The notes beneath the pieces were generated by a model. It ran no database searches, was not told the origin of the DNA, and saw only the letters and a list, made by a program, of their open reading frames with translations. A program made the translations under genes and the position numbers. A stretch of 64,000 bases of DNA from Alteribacter keqinensis (lineage in GTDB: Bacteria; Bacillota; Bacilli; Bacillales; Salisediminibacteriaceae), in the NCBI RefSeq assembly GCF_003710255.1, contig NZ_RHIB01000003.1, forward strand, positions 248,001-312,000, in the 5' to 3' direction. Of the stretch, positions 52,426-61,391 are shown piece after piece. How positions within the stretch are numbered: the stretch's first letter is position 1; every line of letters starts with the position of its first letter.

Positions 52426-53087
52426 GTTCGGGGGTCTGTCCCCCGAACTTTTCGACAGAAAGAAGGGGGGACTTTTGATATGTGATGGGTGATGGATAAA
52501 TATTACTGTTATTTCGGTAAAAGGAGAAAAAAGGTAAAATGGTAAGGTTTGTAAAGCTTTTGGGTGGGGTAATGAAAGAAGGTAAATAGCCACTGATGTT
52601 AATATAGTGACCTTTAATTAGGTTTTTATATCCGGTTATATAGACTTAACAGGTGCGTAAAATGTCGAAAAAATAGTCGGTTAGAACTGCGTGAGAGGAA
52701 AATGCGATGATAGTAAAGGGTGGAGGAGGAGGGGATGAAGCTTTGCGGTGGTTGAAAGACAGCGTTTTACTCTTAGTAGGAAAGTTTACATATAAAACTT
52801 AGAGTTCCAAAGGAGGGTTGAGTCAATAGTACTTGTTTAATGAAAAGTGTATAAGATTGCAATACTCCCCGGTGTGTTTTTTTTACAGAATTCATTAGTC
52901 ATAAAGACCTAAAACGATTTCACCCGTGATTTGGCAACTGGGTATACGTGTGGTAAACATAGTAAATAGAATTCACCATTCGGACACATTTTCTGACGGT
53001 GAAGGGCGAAATGCAGGTTTGGCCCGGGTCGATGGAAATGAACCAGGTTTATTGAAATATTACTAGGTACAAAGGAAGGGCAATCCT
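52426..53087. other. Long non-coding region upstream of the Tad operon
   Basis: It begins with a perfect GTTCGGGGG/CCCCCGAAC hairpin (52426-52448). No plausible gene is present. There is an orphan ribosome site AAAGGAGG (52809-52816) followed only by 3- and 4-codon frames, and an inverted repeat AAGTTT/AAACTT (52782-52800). TTGGCA, 17 bases, TAAACA (about 52930-52958) is a weak candidate promoter. At about 660 bases it is long for this compact genome and probably holds the operon's control region. Confidence 0.4.
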
Positions 53088-53879
53088 ATGAAACTTGTAA
53101 TTGATGAAAGTATCGGTATTACAAAGGAAGCGGCAGATGAGCGGTATGGTCCTGAGGCAGCCGTGATCAAGGACACGCGGGTCTCTTCCAAAAAGGACCA
53201 GCATTTAACTGACTATTTAAAGGAAACGGAGCCCGGATTCTTGAGAAAAGGGGTCAAGACGATTCCTTATTCCCTTCAGGAGGAAGTAGCCTGGTTCCAG
53301 TCGGTGTCAGAGGAAGGCGGGCCGGTCGTATATTTCTACGATGAGCAGTACACGGCAAGTGATGTGATTCTGCGGGTTCGAAACTGGCTTTTACCTGAAA
53401 CGTCTTTACATCCGGTCCCGGTGGGCAGCCTTTCAGGAGCCGCAGAGGTACTGTTCCTGATTGAAGAACTCCTTAAACATAAGGACGGGCTCACAGACTA
53501 TGAGAACCTCAGTCATTTTACCGATGAACGGCAGAGTGGCAGCACTGTGTGGGTGATCACTACACCGAAGGCCAAGCCGTTACTGGAGAAAAAAAAGAGG
53601 TTCTCTATATATAAGAAAAAAGAGATCACAGAGTATTCTCTCATAAAAGTCCACGGTCAGACCGTGAAGACTGCTTTAAAGGGGCCCTTGGACAAGCTCG
53701 TGGAAGCTGTTCTAAAAGAGGGGGAGAACTGGCTTGTGATTCGAAAAGGATTGGATCAGGAGCTTGATCTTCAAGGAAAAGGCGAAGAGGTTACATTATC
53801 CGAACAAACATTGCCGGTAAATATTCCTTATATTCAATTTGTTCAGACTGCACCAGCAAAAGTACTCACATACACTTAA
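53088..53879 (+). CDS. First gene of the Tad operon, unrecognised
   Basis: A 263-residue soluble protein without signal peptide or membrane helix. The middle (SLQEEVAWFQSVSEEGGPVVYFYDEQYTASDV in two parts, about 62-93) looks like a Rossmann-like strand-helix unit, and the end is beta-rich. GGAAGGG precedes the ATG. It is 18 bases upstream of the CpaB-like gene and on the same strand, so it is probably a cytoplasmic assembly or regulatory factor of the pilus. I do not recognise a family. Confidence 0.65.
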   Translation: MKLVIDESIGITKEAADERYGPEAAVIKDTRVSSKKDQHLTDYLKETEPGFLRKGVKTIPYSLQEEVAWFQSVSEEGGPVVYFYDEQYTASDVILRVRNWLLPETSLHPVPVGSLSGAAEVLFLIEELLKHKDGLTDYENLSHFTDERQSGSTVWVITTPKAKPLLEKKKRFSIYKKKEITEYSLIKVHGQTVKTALKGPLDKLVEAVLKEGENWLVIRKGLDQELDLQGKGEEVTLSEQTLPVNIPYIQFVQTAPAKVLTYT

Positions 53880-53897
53880 AGACGGAGTTGACGCTTT

Positions 53898-54680
53898 ATG
53901 ATAGACGCGAAACGAAAGGCCGCCATCTTTTTAACCATCGCTTTTGTCCTTGCGGTTGTAACAAGCATTCTGATTCTTAGCCAGATCAGGGCAGCCCAGG
54001 ATTCCCTCGGGGAACGGACACAGGTGGCTGTAGCCGCAACAGATATTCAGACGTATACGGAAATTACGGAAGACATGATCGAATGGGTGGAGATTCCCCA
54101 GGTTGAAAACCTCGGCTCATTTGTCCGGGACGCAAGTGAAATTGAAGGCACTATTGCCATAGTAAATATGCAGCGGGGAGATCTTCTTACAAGTAACGTT
54201 CTCCGGGCGGGGGCAGACATCCCTGAAGACCACCGGATCGTCTGGATGAATGCGACGAGTAACGTAGTCATGGATCAGCCTGTAGCGTCAGGCGATACGG
54301 TCGATATTATCGTCACCTATGACGCTGATGAGGAGTTTACGACAACGCGTCTCTTTGAAAACGTCACTGTAGTCCAGCGTGAAGAAGGCGGCGAAGGCAT
54401 GAGCGATATTAAAGTGTCCATGCCTTTGACTGACGCGGAGCGCTTTATCCATCATCAGAATACAGCAGACTCCATTCGAATCCTTCTTGCCAACCAGGTT
54501 CAGCAGTCCGGTATAGAGGACGAGCAGGAGGAAGCTCCGGAAGACGAGCCTGTGGAAGAAGAGCAGGTGGAGGAGGAACCAGAAGAGGAAGAAGAGCCTG
54601 AGGAAGAGCCTGAAGACGAAGAAGAGGATGACGAAGACGACGAAGAAGATGACGAAAACGAAGACGAGGATGACGAATGA
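53898..54680 (+). CDS. cpaB: Flp pilus assembly protein CpaB/RcpC-like with SAF domain and acidic tail
   Basis: A 260-residue protein: membrane anchor (IFLTIAFVLAVVTSILIL, about 10-28), a SAF domain (VAVAATDIQTYTEITEDMIEW, about 43-63, and GTIAIVNMQRGDLL), an RcpC-like domain, then a ~55-residue tail almost wholly Glu and Asp. In Gram-negatives CpaB/RcpC links the secretin to pilus assembly; with no outer membrane here, the acidic tail outside the membrane may handle the wall or cations. It overlaps the next gene (ATGATG at the stop). Confidence 0.82.
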   Translation: MIDAKRKAAIFLTIAFVLAVVTSILILSQIRAAQDSLGERTQVAVAATDIQTYTEITEDMIEWVEIPQVENLGSFVRDASEIEGTIAIVNMQRGDLLTSNVLRAGADIPEDHRIVWMNATSNVVMDQPVASGDTVDIIVTYDADEEFTTTRLFENVTVVQREEGGEGMSDIKVSMPLTDAERFIHHQNTADSIRILLANQVQQSGIEDEQEEAPEDEPVEEEQVEEEPEEEEEPEEEPEDEEEDDEDDEEDDENEDEDDE

Positions 54681-55807
54681 TGAACACATTGCGTGCGTTA
54701 ATCATATCACCTGATAAAGAGCTTACAGAAAATCTGGAGGGGGCGCTTTCGGAGGCTTCGTTCACGGTGGTTAAAGAAGAAGAATTGAAAGACGAGAGTC
54801 TCCAGCAAGGCTACGCTGTCGCTTTTATAGATGATGTGTTTTTAAAAGAACAAAGCTCCCTCTGGACACCGCCGAATATGTATGTGGTCGCTGTTGCCAA
54901 GGAACGAAACTTTGACGCGGTAAGAGCGTATATGAAGCTCGGGGTATATGACGTGATTGTGGAAGAAGAGGAATCGGACCGACTGAAAGACCTCGTCCAT
55001 CACTTGAAGGAAAAGGTGGAACGGGGCGAGTTTTCCGCAGCAACGGCCGATTCTTATCAGGCCCAGGGGAAAGTGCTGAGTTTTTACAGCTCAAAAGGCG
55101 GATCAGGAAAAACCCTCCTGTCAACGATGACTGCCCAATGTTTAAAAGGCAAGCATAAGAAGGATGTTGTCATCATCGATTTAAATGCCCAGTTCGGCGG
55201 GCTGGATGTGACTTTCGGTCTTGAGCATAACCGCTCGTACTATGACTTGAAACCTGTCCTTGACGAACTTGCGATTCACCATATTCAGAATGTTGCCATT
55301 ACCCATGAACAGACGGGGATTGATGTCATTTTGGGACCGTCGAACCCGGAACAGGCGGAAGAAGTGGAAGATGAGCTCATCAGCCGGATGATCCGCGTAT
55401 GTAAGGAACATTACGACTACGTGATTGTGGACATGCCAAGCGGTGTGTCAGCACTCAGTTTTATGGGTCTGAACGAGGCATCCCACATCTATTATGTGCT
55501 GAATCCTGACAGTATGAGTCTCAGGGTATTGAAGCACACACTCACCTTGTTTGACCGCTTCCAGCTGGGGAAAAAACAGGGGCTCTCCCTCATTTTAAAC
55601 CGGACGGATAAAAAGGACGAAATGACCGAAGCGGATGTGAAAAAAATTATCGAAGTGCCTGTCGGGGGAGTCATCCGGTCTGATTATTTCGGACTTCAGC
55701 CATTGTTAAATATGGGGATGCCGTTCTTTTTAGGCAACGGAAAAAAAGCGAAAACGAAAGTAACGAAAGATGTGGAGCGCTTTGTAGAAAAGAGCGTCGT
55801 TTCATAA
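54677..55807 (+). CDS. tadZ: Pilus localisation ATPase CpaE/TadZ
   Basis: A 376-residue protein: an N-terminal degenerate receiver-like domain (about 1-120), then a MinD/ParA-type ATPase with deviant Walker A SSKGGSGKT (about 138-146), IDLNAQFGG and DMPSGVS. TadZ/CpaE proteins place the Tad machine, often at a pole. The start overlaps the stop of the CpaB-like gene, so translation is coupled. It ends 35 bases before the cpaF/tadA gene. Confidence 0.88.
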   Translation: MMNTLRALIISPDKELTENLEGALSEASFTVVKEEELKDESLQQGYAVAFIDDVFLKEQSSLWTPPNMYVVAVAKERNFDAVRAYMKLGVYDVIVEEEESDRLKDLVHHLKEKVERGEFSAATADSYQAQGKVLSFYSSKGGSGKTLLSTMTAQCLKGKHKKDVVIIDLNAQFGGLDVTFGLEHNRSYYDLKPVLDELAIHHIQNVAITHEQTGIDVILGPSNPEQAEEVEDELISRMIRVCKEHYDYVIVDMPSGVSALSFMGLNEASHIYYVLNPDSMSLRVLKHTLTLFDRFQLGKKQGLSLILNRTDKKDEMTEADVKKIIEVPVGGVIRSDYFGLQPLLNMGMPFFLGNGKKAKTKVTKDVERFVEKSVVS

Positions 55808-55842
55808 AGTAGCATATTCTCAGTGGAAAGCAGGTGAGACAC

Positions 55843-57168
55843 ATGTCCTGGATGCAAAGAGTGAATACAACAGCTACAAAAGAGCCGGTCAACGTGCAGG
55901 ACCAGGAGGTGGACCGCTGGGTTCGGCATTATAAAGCCCGCCTGATTAAAGAAGCGGATCTTGAGTCGATAACGAAGCTGGATGCCAATGAGCGGAAGCA
56001 GACGATCGAACGCCTTGTTTCAAAGATGATTGAGGAAGAGAGGGTGATCATTCCGTCCCAGGTGATGCAGGAAATCATCCGGCAGATGATCAACGAAAGC
56101 GTGGGGTACGGACCTCTTGAAGCCCTCCTTGAACAGCCTGATATTACGGAGATCATGGTGAACAGCCCGAAAGACGTGTTTATTGAGCGGCGCGGAAGGC
56201 TTGAAAAGACCTCGGTACGCTTTAAGGACAAAGAACATATCCGCCATATCATTGACCGCATCATTGCCCCGATCGGGCGCCGGGTCGATGAGAGTTCTCC
56301 AATGGTGGATGCCAGGCTTACAGACGGAAGCCGGGTAAATGCGGCCATTCCGCCGATCAGCCTTGACGGACCGGTTATATCCATACGGAAGTTTAAAGCA
56401 GATCCATTCTCCATGGACGAGCTGATTGGATTCGGCTCCTTCCACGAAACGATGGGTGAATTTCTCCGGGCACTGGTAAAAGCAAAATGCAACATGCTCG
56501 TATCCGGGGGGACCGGGAGCGGGAAGACGACCCTTCTGAACGTGTTAAGTGCGTCAATCCCTAAAGGAGAACGAATCGTGACGATCGAGGATATGGCGGA
56601 GCTCCGGTTTGATTACGACAACCTCGTACGGCTGGAAGCGCGGCCTGCGAACATGGAAGGAAGCGGGGAGATCGCTATTCGCCACCTTGTGAAAAACGCC
56701 CTCCGGATGAGGCCGGACCGGATTATCGTCGGTGAGGTACGTGGTACGGAAGCATTGGACATGCTTCAGGCCATGAACACCGGTCACGAAGGGTCACTCA
56801 CAACGGTTCACGCCAATACGCCAAAGGATGCCCTCGGCCGTCTGGAAGCGATGGTGATTATGTCGGGACTGCCTTTGACCGTCGATGTTATCCGGGGCTA
56901 CTTTGTGGGAGCCCTTGACCTGATCGTACAAAGCGAGCGGCTGCCGGATGGACAGCGAAAGCTTGTGAATATATCCGAAATCATTGAAGAAGACGGGAAA
57001 GTCCTGATCAAAGATGTGTTTCGCTATAAACGTGTCGGATTGGATGATGAGGGTAACGTCCTCGGACATTTCGAAGCCACAGGGTACGTACCGAAAGCCT
57101 ATCAGAAAATAAAGGCCTTCGGTATCGACCTGTCACCGGACATCTTCAAAGAAGGTGAACTCACATGA
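55843..57168 (+). CDS. tadA: Tad secretion ATPase CpaF/TadA
   Basis: A 441-residue type II/IV secretion ATPase that powers Flp pilus assembly. Order: helical N-domain, [40 protein letters not shown], Walker [11 protein letters not shown] (about 222), the Asp box VTIEDMAEL, the His box [15 protein letters not shown] chose ATG 55843 with AGGTG upstream rather than GTG 55834. Its stop overlaps the tadB start by 4 bases. Confidence 0.93.
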   Translation: MSWMQRVNTTATKEPVNVQDQEVDRWVRHYKARLIKEADLESITKLDANERKQTIERLVSKMIEEERVIIPSQVMQEIIRQMINESVGYGPLEALLEQPDITEIMVNSPKDVFIERRGRLEKTSVRFKDKEHIRHIIDRIIAPIGRRVDESSPMVDARLTDGSRVNAAIPPISLDGPVISIRKFKADPFSMDELIGFGSFHETMGEFLRALVKAKCNMLVSGGTGSGKTTLLNVLSASIPKGERIVTIEDMAELRFDYDNLVRLEARPANMEGSGEIAIRHLVKNALRMRPDRIIVGEVRGTEALDMLQAMNTGHEGSLTTVHANTPKDALGRLEAMVIMSGLPLTVDVIRGYFVGALDLIVQSERLPDGQRKLVNISEIIEEDGKVLIKDVFRYKRVGLDDEGNVLGHFEATGYVPKAYQKIKAFGIDLSPDIFKEGELT

Positions 57169-58097
57169 ATGCAGCGGTGATCTCCTTAAGTGCCACGTTT
57201 TTTGCCTTTTTTACAGCAGTGTACTTTTACTGGGAAAGCAAGCAGGCAAAACGGGCGCAAAAACGGGCAAGAGTCTGGTTCGAGGCGGAAGACGAACAGA
57301 AGCGGAAGAGTTTTATCTACCTGTTTGGTGATAAATATGACGAGTCGGAGCTTTCGGATAACCTTCAAGAAAAGCTTGCACATGCGAATATGTCCATGAA
57401 AGCGTCGGAGTATGCGGCGGTATGTATCCTCCTTTTTGCTGTTCTGTGGTTCTTACATCATTTTCTGCTGCAGCTCCTCTTTCCCCTTGATGTGGTACTT
57501 GCTTATTTTCTCGTCTGGGGTGGATCGAAACTCTTTCTTAATTCAAAAAAGAACAAACGCTCCAATGAATTTAACAAGCAGCTGCCGGAAATCTGCCGGA
57601 TGATGAGTAACACTGTTAAAGCCGGAATGACGCTCCACCAGGGAATCGACATTGTAGCAAAAGAGCTGCCGGCTCCCGCTGGTCTGGAATTTAGGGAAAT
57701 GAACCAGGAGCTGAATCTAGGTGGAAACTTTGATGAAGTGATGAATGGTCTTACACACAAAATTGCCAGTGAAGAGTTGAAGATCTTCGTTAATACAATT
57801 TCGATCCAGCGAAGGGTCGGAGGAAACCTGGCAGAGGTTCTCGGAATCATGGCTGGAACGCTCGAGGAGCGGGAGAGAGTAAACAAAGAGATCAATACGC
57901 TAACAGCAGAGGCGCGGACTATTGCAATTATGCTTCCTGCGCTTCCGGTGGTCATGGCACTGATGATGAATTTTATTATTCCGGGATTTTTAAACCCTCT
58001 GTTTACCCCGCTGGGATTGATTCTCCTTGCTGTATTCATAGTATTCCAGCTCGTTGCAGTAGGGATTATACGTCAGATTACAAAGATTAGGGTGTAG
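57165..58097 (+). CDS. tadB: Tad inner-membrane platform protein TadB
   Basis: A 310-residue type II secretion F-domain protein. An N-terminal membrane helix (about 5-22), a basic cytoplasmic stretch, two helices around 82-125, the GspF core with EICRMMSNTVKAGMTLHQGI, and two C-terminal helices (TIAIMLPALPVVMALMMNF; LILLAVFIVFQLVAVGII). It pairs with TadC to form the platform for the TadA ATPase. ATGA overlap with tadA and a 3-base gap to tadC show a tight operon. Confidence 0.9.
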   Translation: MNAAVISLSATFFAFFTAVYFYWESKQAKRAQKRARVWFEAEDEQKRKSFIYLFGDKYDESELSDNLQEKLAHANMSMKASEYAAVCILLFAVLWFLHHFLLQLLFPLDVVLAYFLVWGGSKLFLNSKKNKRSNEFNKQLPEICRMMSNTVKAGMTLHQGIDIVAKELPAPAGLEFREMNQELNLGGNFDEVMNGLTHKIASEELKIFVNTISIQRRVGGNLAEVLGIMAGTLEERERVNKEINTLTAEARTIAIMLPALPVVMALMMNFIIPGFLNPLFTPLGLILLAVFIVFQLVAVGIIRQITKIRV

Positions 58098-58100
58098 CGT

Positions 58101-59045
58101 ATGAATGAAGGATTTATGTCAGTTGTAACGATGTTAAATGCCACTGTGCTCCTCTTACTCCTTATTTCATTTGTGTTTATCTGGCTGTATGTGGCAAAAA
58201 AACAGAAGCTCATCCGTTACGTAGGCGAGTCGAAGCAAAAGAAAAAGAAGAAGCGGTCCTTGAAAGAGAAGCTTTGGGAGCCGGTCTTAAAAGGCAGTCA
58301 TTATGTAGGTCCCACAGCGGTTAAATATCCATTGTTTGTAAATAAAGAAAGAGATGAAAAACAGCTCACGTACGCCGGTCACCCGATGAGACTGACATTG
58401 GAAGGCTTTTACGGCATGCGCTACCTCCTCGGGTTTGGAAGTTTACTCGTTTTCTGGATCTACAATATGATGGGCATGCCTTTTGGGCTTATTCTCATGC
58501 TGCTCATGCCAATTGCAGGTTTTCTCTTTCCTAACATCTGGATTCGCCTGAGAGCTAAAGAAAGACAGGAAATTATCAGTGCCACCATGCCGGATTTTAT
58601 GGATACGGTGAGTATTTCTCTTCGAGCCGGTGCTTCCCTGGATGGGGCATTGAGGCAGGTATCCGAACGTATGGATGGTCCGTTGAGTGAAGAGATTAGC
58701 AGATTTACCCGGGAGACAAGCCTGGGGGTCCCGAGAAAGACGGCATTTGGCCAACTTTTGGAACGGAATACGTCAAAGGAGCTGGAGAGTCTTGTAACCT
58801 CTCTCGTACAGGGGGAAGAGCTCGGGGTTCCAATCTCACAGACATTTAACGTCCAGGCCAGTGATTTAAGGCATACAAGAGGGTTTAAAGCGAAGGAGAA
58901 GGCGGCTAAAGCAAGTCCGCAGATCACGCTGGTAACGACCTTCCTTGTAGCTCCTTCTGTCCTTCTTCTTGTTGTTGGACTGATGGTGCTGAACCTGATT
59001 TATAATCCGGGGGCATTCGGGCTTGATATTTTCTTTGGTTCATAG
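58101..59045 (+). CDS. tadC: Tad inner-membrane platform protein TadC
   Basis: A 314-residue F-domain protein, partner of TadB. N-terminal membrane helix (about 9-30), Lys-rich cytoplasmic stretch (KQKKKKKRSLKEKL), two central helices, the core TMPDFMDTVSISLRAGASLDGAL with SLVQGEELGVPISQ, and a C-terminal helix. It is followed 81 bases later by the pilin gene. Confidence 0.9.
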   Translation: MNEGFMSVVTMLNATVLLLLLISFVFIWLYVAKKQKLIRYVGESKQKKKKKRSLKEKLWEPVLKGSHYVGPTAVKYPLFVNKERDEKQLTYAGHPMRLTLEGFYGMRYLLGFGSLLVFWIYNMMGMPFGLILMLLMPIAGFLFPNIWIRLRAKERQEIISATMPDFMDTVSISLRAGASLDGALRQVSERMDGPLSEEISRFTRETSLGVPRKTAFGQLLERNTSKELESLVTSLVQGEELGVPISQTFNVQASDLRHTRGFKAKEKAAKASPQITLVTTFLVAPSVLLLVVGLMVLNLIYNPGAFGLDIFFGS

Positions 59046-59126
59046 ATGGGCAGCAGTCCCATTTTATGATAGATCTTCGTTGTCAATAAGTTTTAGACTA
59101 TAAAAATTTTAAAAGGAGAGATTTAC

Positions 59127-59345
59127 ATGTTAACAAAATTGTATGTGAAAGCAGATACGAAGCTAAATGAGTTTAAAAACACACTGGAAGAAGAGCGTGG
59201 AGCTCTGTCCCTTGAGTGGGTAGCGCTTGGCCTTCTCGTTATCGTTGTTATCTCAGGGGTTATGATGGCATTCAGCGACGATCAAACATTTGGTAATGCC
59301 ATTCGAGCAAGACTTACAGAATTCATCAACCAGATTGGCCAGTAA
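59127..59345 (+). CDS. flp: Flp-type pilin
   Basis: A 72-residue pilin. A charged leader ends EERG; the processing site G/ALSLEW has Glu at position 5 of the mature protein, then a hydrophobic helix (VALGLLVIVVISGVMMAF). This is the type IVb/Flp pattern, with a leader longer (about 25 residues) than usual and a very short mature form. AAAGGAG precedes the ATG. It is the probable major subunit of the pilus. The prepilin peptidase that must cut it is not in this window. Confidence 0.85.
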   Translation: MLTKLYVKADTKLNEFKNTLEEERGALSLEWVALGLLVIVVISGVMMAFSDDQTFGNAIRARLTEFINQIGQ

Positions 59346-59376
59346 CAGCCTGAACAGGTAAAGAGGAGGAATACCA

Positions 59377-59772
59377 ATGAGAAAACATCTTAAAAGACTG
59401 AGAAAAAACCAAAAAGGATCCCAGACACTTGAGTTTGTAGCTGTGTTTCCGTTGATTATCTTTGCCTTCCTCTTTATCTGGCAGATGGCGTTAGTCTCTT
59501 ATGCCATTGTCGTTACCGAAGCAGCTGCCCGGGATGGTGCCCGGGCGGCATCGGTGGACGGCGATTATGTACAGGCTGTTCAGTCGTCGGCTGTCGGTCT
59601 TGATATCGTAGGTACACCAGGGCGGTCTATTTCTGAGTCATCTTACGGCCAGGAGGTTACGGTTACTGTCGTCACAAAGGTTCCGATGGTTCAGATGCCA
59701 TTCGTTCGTAACCTTGACCAGAACGTCACCTCTACGGCAACGATGCCGTATGAAGTGGACGAGGATGACTGA
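59377..59772 (+). CDS. tadE: TadE-like minor pseudopilin
   Basis: A 131-residue protein: a basic leader, QKG/SQTLEF processing-type site with Glu at position 5, a hydrophobic helix (VFPLIIFAFLFIWQMALVSYA), then a TadE-type domain (VTEAAARDGARAASVDGD). It is a likely minor subunit of the Flp pilus. GAGGAGG precedes the ATG. Same operon, 31 bases after the pilin. Confidence 0.85.
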   Translation: MRKHLKRLRKNQKGSQTLEFVAVFPLIIFAFLFIWQMALVSYAIVVTEAAARDGARAASVDGDYVQAVQSSAVGLDIVGTPGRSISESSYGQEVTVTVVTKVPMVQMPFVRNLDQNVTSTATMPYEVDEDD

Positions 59773-59814
59773 TAAATAGACGGAAAAGCGAGTATGGGAA
59801 AAGGAGGGCATCGT

Positions 59815-60558
59815 GTGAAAAAGGTTTTGAAGGAAGAGCGGGGCAGTACGTTACTTGTGATTGTCGGTGTTTTAATGATTGCTATTTTCCTTAGTTTTAT
59901 CTTTTTTGATATGTTTACGACGTTTGCCAATAAGCGGGTCAGTCAAACCAGCGCCGATGCCGGGGCTATTGCAGCCGCCAACCAGATTCGTGATGCGTAT
60001 GAAGAAGAGCTCACTGATGAAATTCTGTCCAGATTTGATGACCTGGCAGATGATATAGGAGATGAGCTGGACGATCGTCTGGAAGAGCTTCTTGACGCCA
60101 GGGATGAAGATGAGGAAGAAGACGAAGAAGAAATTGATGAAGATGACCTTCTCGATGAGATTTACGATGATTGGGAGATTCCGGACTCCATTCTTGAACG
60201 CCTGAAGGATCCTACCGCCGAAATTGATGTAGTAGATGCCATCCTTTACTTTTTTGAAGGAGACCATGGAGACGTAACAGCGATCATGTGCCGGGGGGTC
60301 CAGCAGCGATGGGGAAGTATTGAAGAGGCAGCCACTTATTTTGCTGAAAAGAACGGGGCAGTTAACGAAGGGCCGGATGATGTTATCGTTCGTTTTCCCT
60401 ATAACAACGAAATGCGGGTACAAGTATATGCCAAAAGAAACCCGTCTTATGTAACTGTAAGCAGCGAAGACCTTTCAAACAATGACCTGTATGCACAGGC
60501 AGCTGCAAACGTCGAATCCATCCCGGGCTTCCAGTTTGTTGTAGGAAGGTGTCAGTAG
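59815..60558 (+). CDS. tadG: TadG-like pilus protein with acidic insert
   Basis: A 247-residue protein: leader EERG/STLL, a hydrophobic helix (VIVGVLMIAIFLSFIFFDM), the TadG-type SADAGAIAAANQIRDAY motif, an Asp/Glu insert (about 95-125), and a C-terminal beta domain. It is shorter than many TadG proteins. I chose GTG 59815, 7 bases after AAGGAGG. Its last 5 codons overlap the open frame of the truncated gene that follows, so the 3' end may be a recombination junction. Confidence 0.8.
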   Translation: MKKVLKEERGSTLLVIVGVLMIAIFLSFIFFDMFTTFANKRVSQTSADAGAIAAANQIRDAYEEELTDEILSRFDDLADDIGDELDDRLEELLDARDEDEEEDEEEIDEDDLLDEIYDDWEIPDSILERLKDPTAEIDVVDAILYFFEGDHGDVTAIMCRGVQQRWGSIEEAATYFAEKNGAVNEGPDDVIVRFPYNNEMRVQVYAKRNPSYVTVSSEDLSNNDLYAQAAANVESIPGFQFVVGRCQ

Positions 60559-61051
60559 GAATCAGTATCAAAGTCTGTCTGGTAGCGCGGGAGCTATAAG
60601 TGTTAAATATGCAGCAGGTATTATTGCTGCAAAAGGATCAAGTAAATTTCGATGGTTCGGATTATCGGGAGTAACTGGTGGATCTATTGAATTATTTAGA
60701 AATTATGCTCTAACAGGGGTCTTTGATATAAGCAATTTCATAATTGGATTTGGAGTGGGATTAATTATATCCCCTGTATTCTCTGTTCTTATTAAACTCT
60801 CAAGTAACAAGATAAAACAGATTGAATATGAGGCAGTAAAGATACTGTGGCAAATCAGAAATTTTTCACAGTATTCGATTGCTGAAAAATTTGCTACAAA
60901 GGGGGCGGAAACTTTTGTGAAAAAATGGATGGAATATGGAGGGAATCAAGTAAGTAAAGATCATCCCACTATAGATAGAGAAAGAAAAGAGTTAATAGAT
61001 GTTACAGAAGGTAAAGCCCCTGCTAATCTAGATAGAAAGTATTATAGATAG
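60545..61051 (+). pseudogene. C-terminal remnant of a Trp-repeat secreted protein (5'-truncated)
   Basis: An open frame of 168 codons from 60545 to the stop at 61051, with no ATG, GTG or TTG before 60755 and no ribosome site. The translation (GLSGVTGGSIELFRNYALTG, then ISNFIIGFGVGLIISP) aligns with the C-terminal domain of the intact protein at 62135-63883 (TLSGTLVGGAELLKEF, then INSFIVGAVFGFVANP), and both end in KYY plus one residue. The signal peptide and all 11-residue repeats are missing. It could be an orphan C-terminal module kept for recombination, or simple decay. Confidence 0.7.
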
Positions 61052-61068
61052 GATGGTGAGAACTAAAA

Positions 61069-61326
61069 TTGGAAAAAAGAAAATGGAACTTAGTACAATT
61101 AGTGGCTATAATGTACCTTATTCTTTCTGGTTCAATAACGTTTTGGATAGGGACGTCTGATTCGCAGTTAAGTGAGGAGATCATGTATAAATATAAAACC
61201 TTGTGGGGTATCATGGCTATATTTATGTTATTTGCTCTTTACATGATTTATTTTGCAGAATTCCAAAAAAAACTGGAGAGGTCAACGCTTCCGTTTTTAT
61301 TTCCAGTTTATTTGTATTATAAATAG
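61069..61326 (+). CDS. Small membrane protein of the Trp-repeat cassette, copy 1
   Basis: An 85-residue protein with two membrane helices (LVAIMYLILSGSITFWIG, about 10-27; LWGIMAIFMLFALYMIYF, about 45-63). Its start (KRKWNLVQLVAIMYL) matches the partial protein at 63898 (KKWTIIQILSIMYL). Both sit 14-17 bases behind a Trp-repeat-family gene, so the pair is a repeating two-gene cassette. TTG 61069 follows GGTGAG by 8 bases. A partner, chaperone or immunity role is inference. Confidence 0.65.
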   Translation: MEKRKWNLVQLVAIMYLILSGSITFWIGTSDSQLSEEIMYKYKTLWGIMAIFMLFALYMIYFAEFQKKLERSTLPFLFPVYLYYK

Positions 61327-61391
61327 CTATTGCTGGATGGATGTTTTTCAATCGATAAAAATATCATTATATATGTGGGATGGGATAGCTA

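Noticed and set aside
52960-53087. Possible c-di-GMP riboswitch before the Tad operon
   Set aside because: The region has some purine-rich loops (GGGCGAAATGC) but lacks the conserved GGGCAAACC/GGGACGCAAAGCC elements of the class I aptamer, and I could not form its stems.
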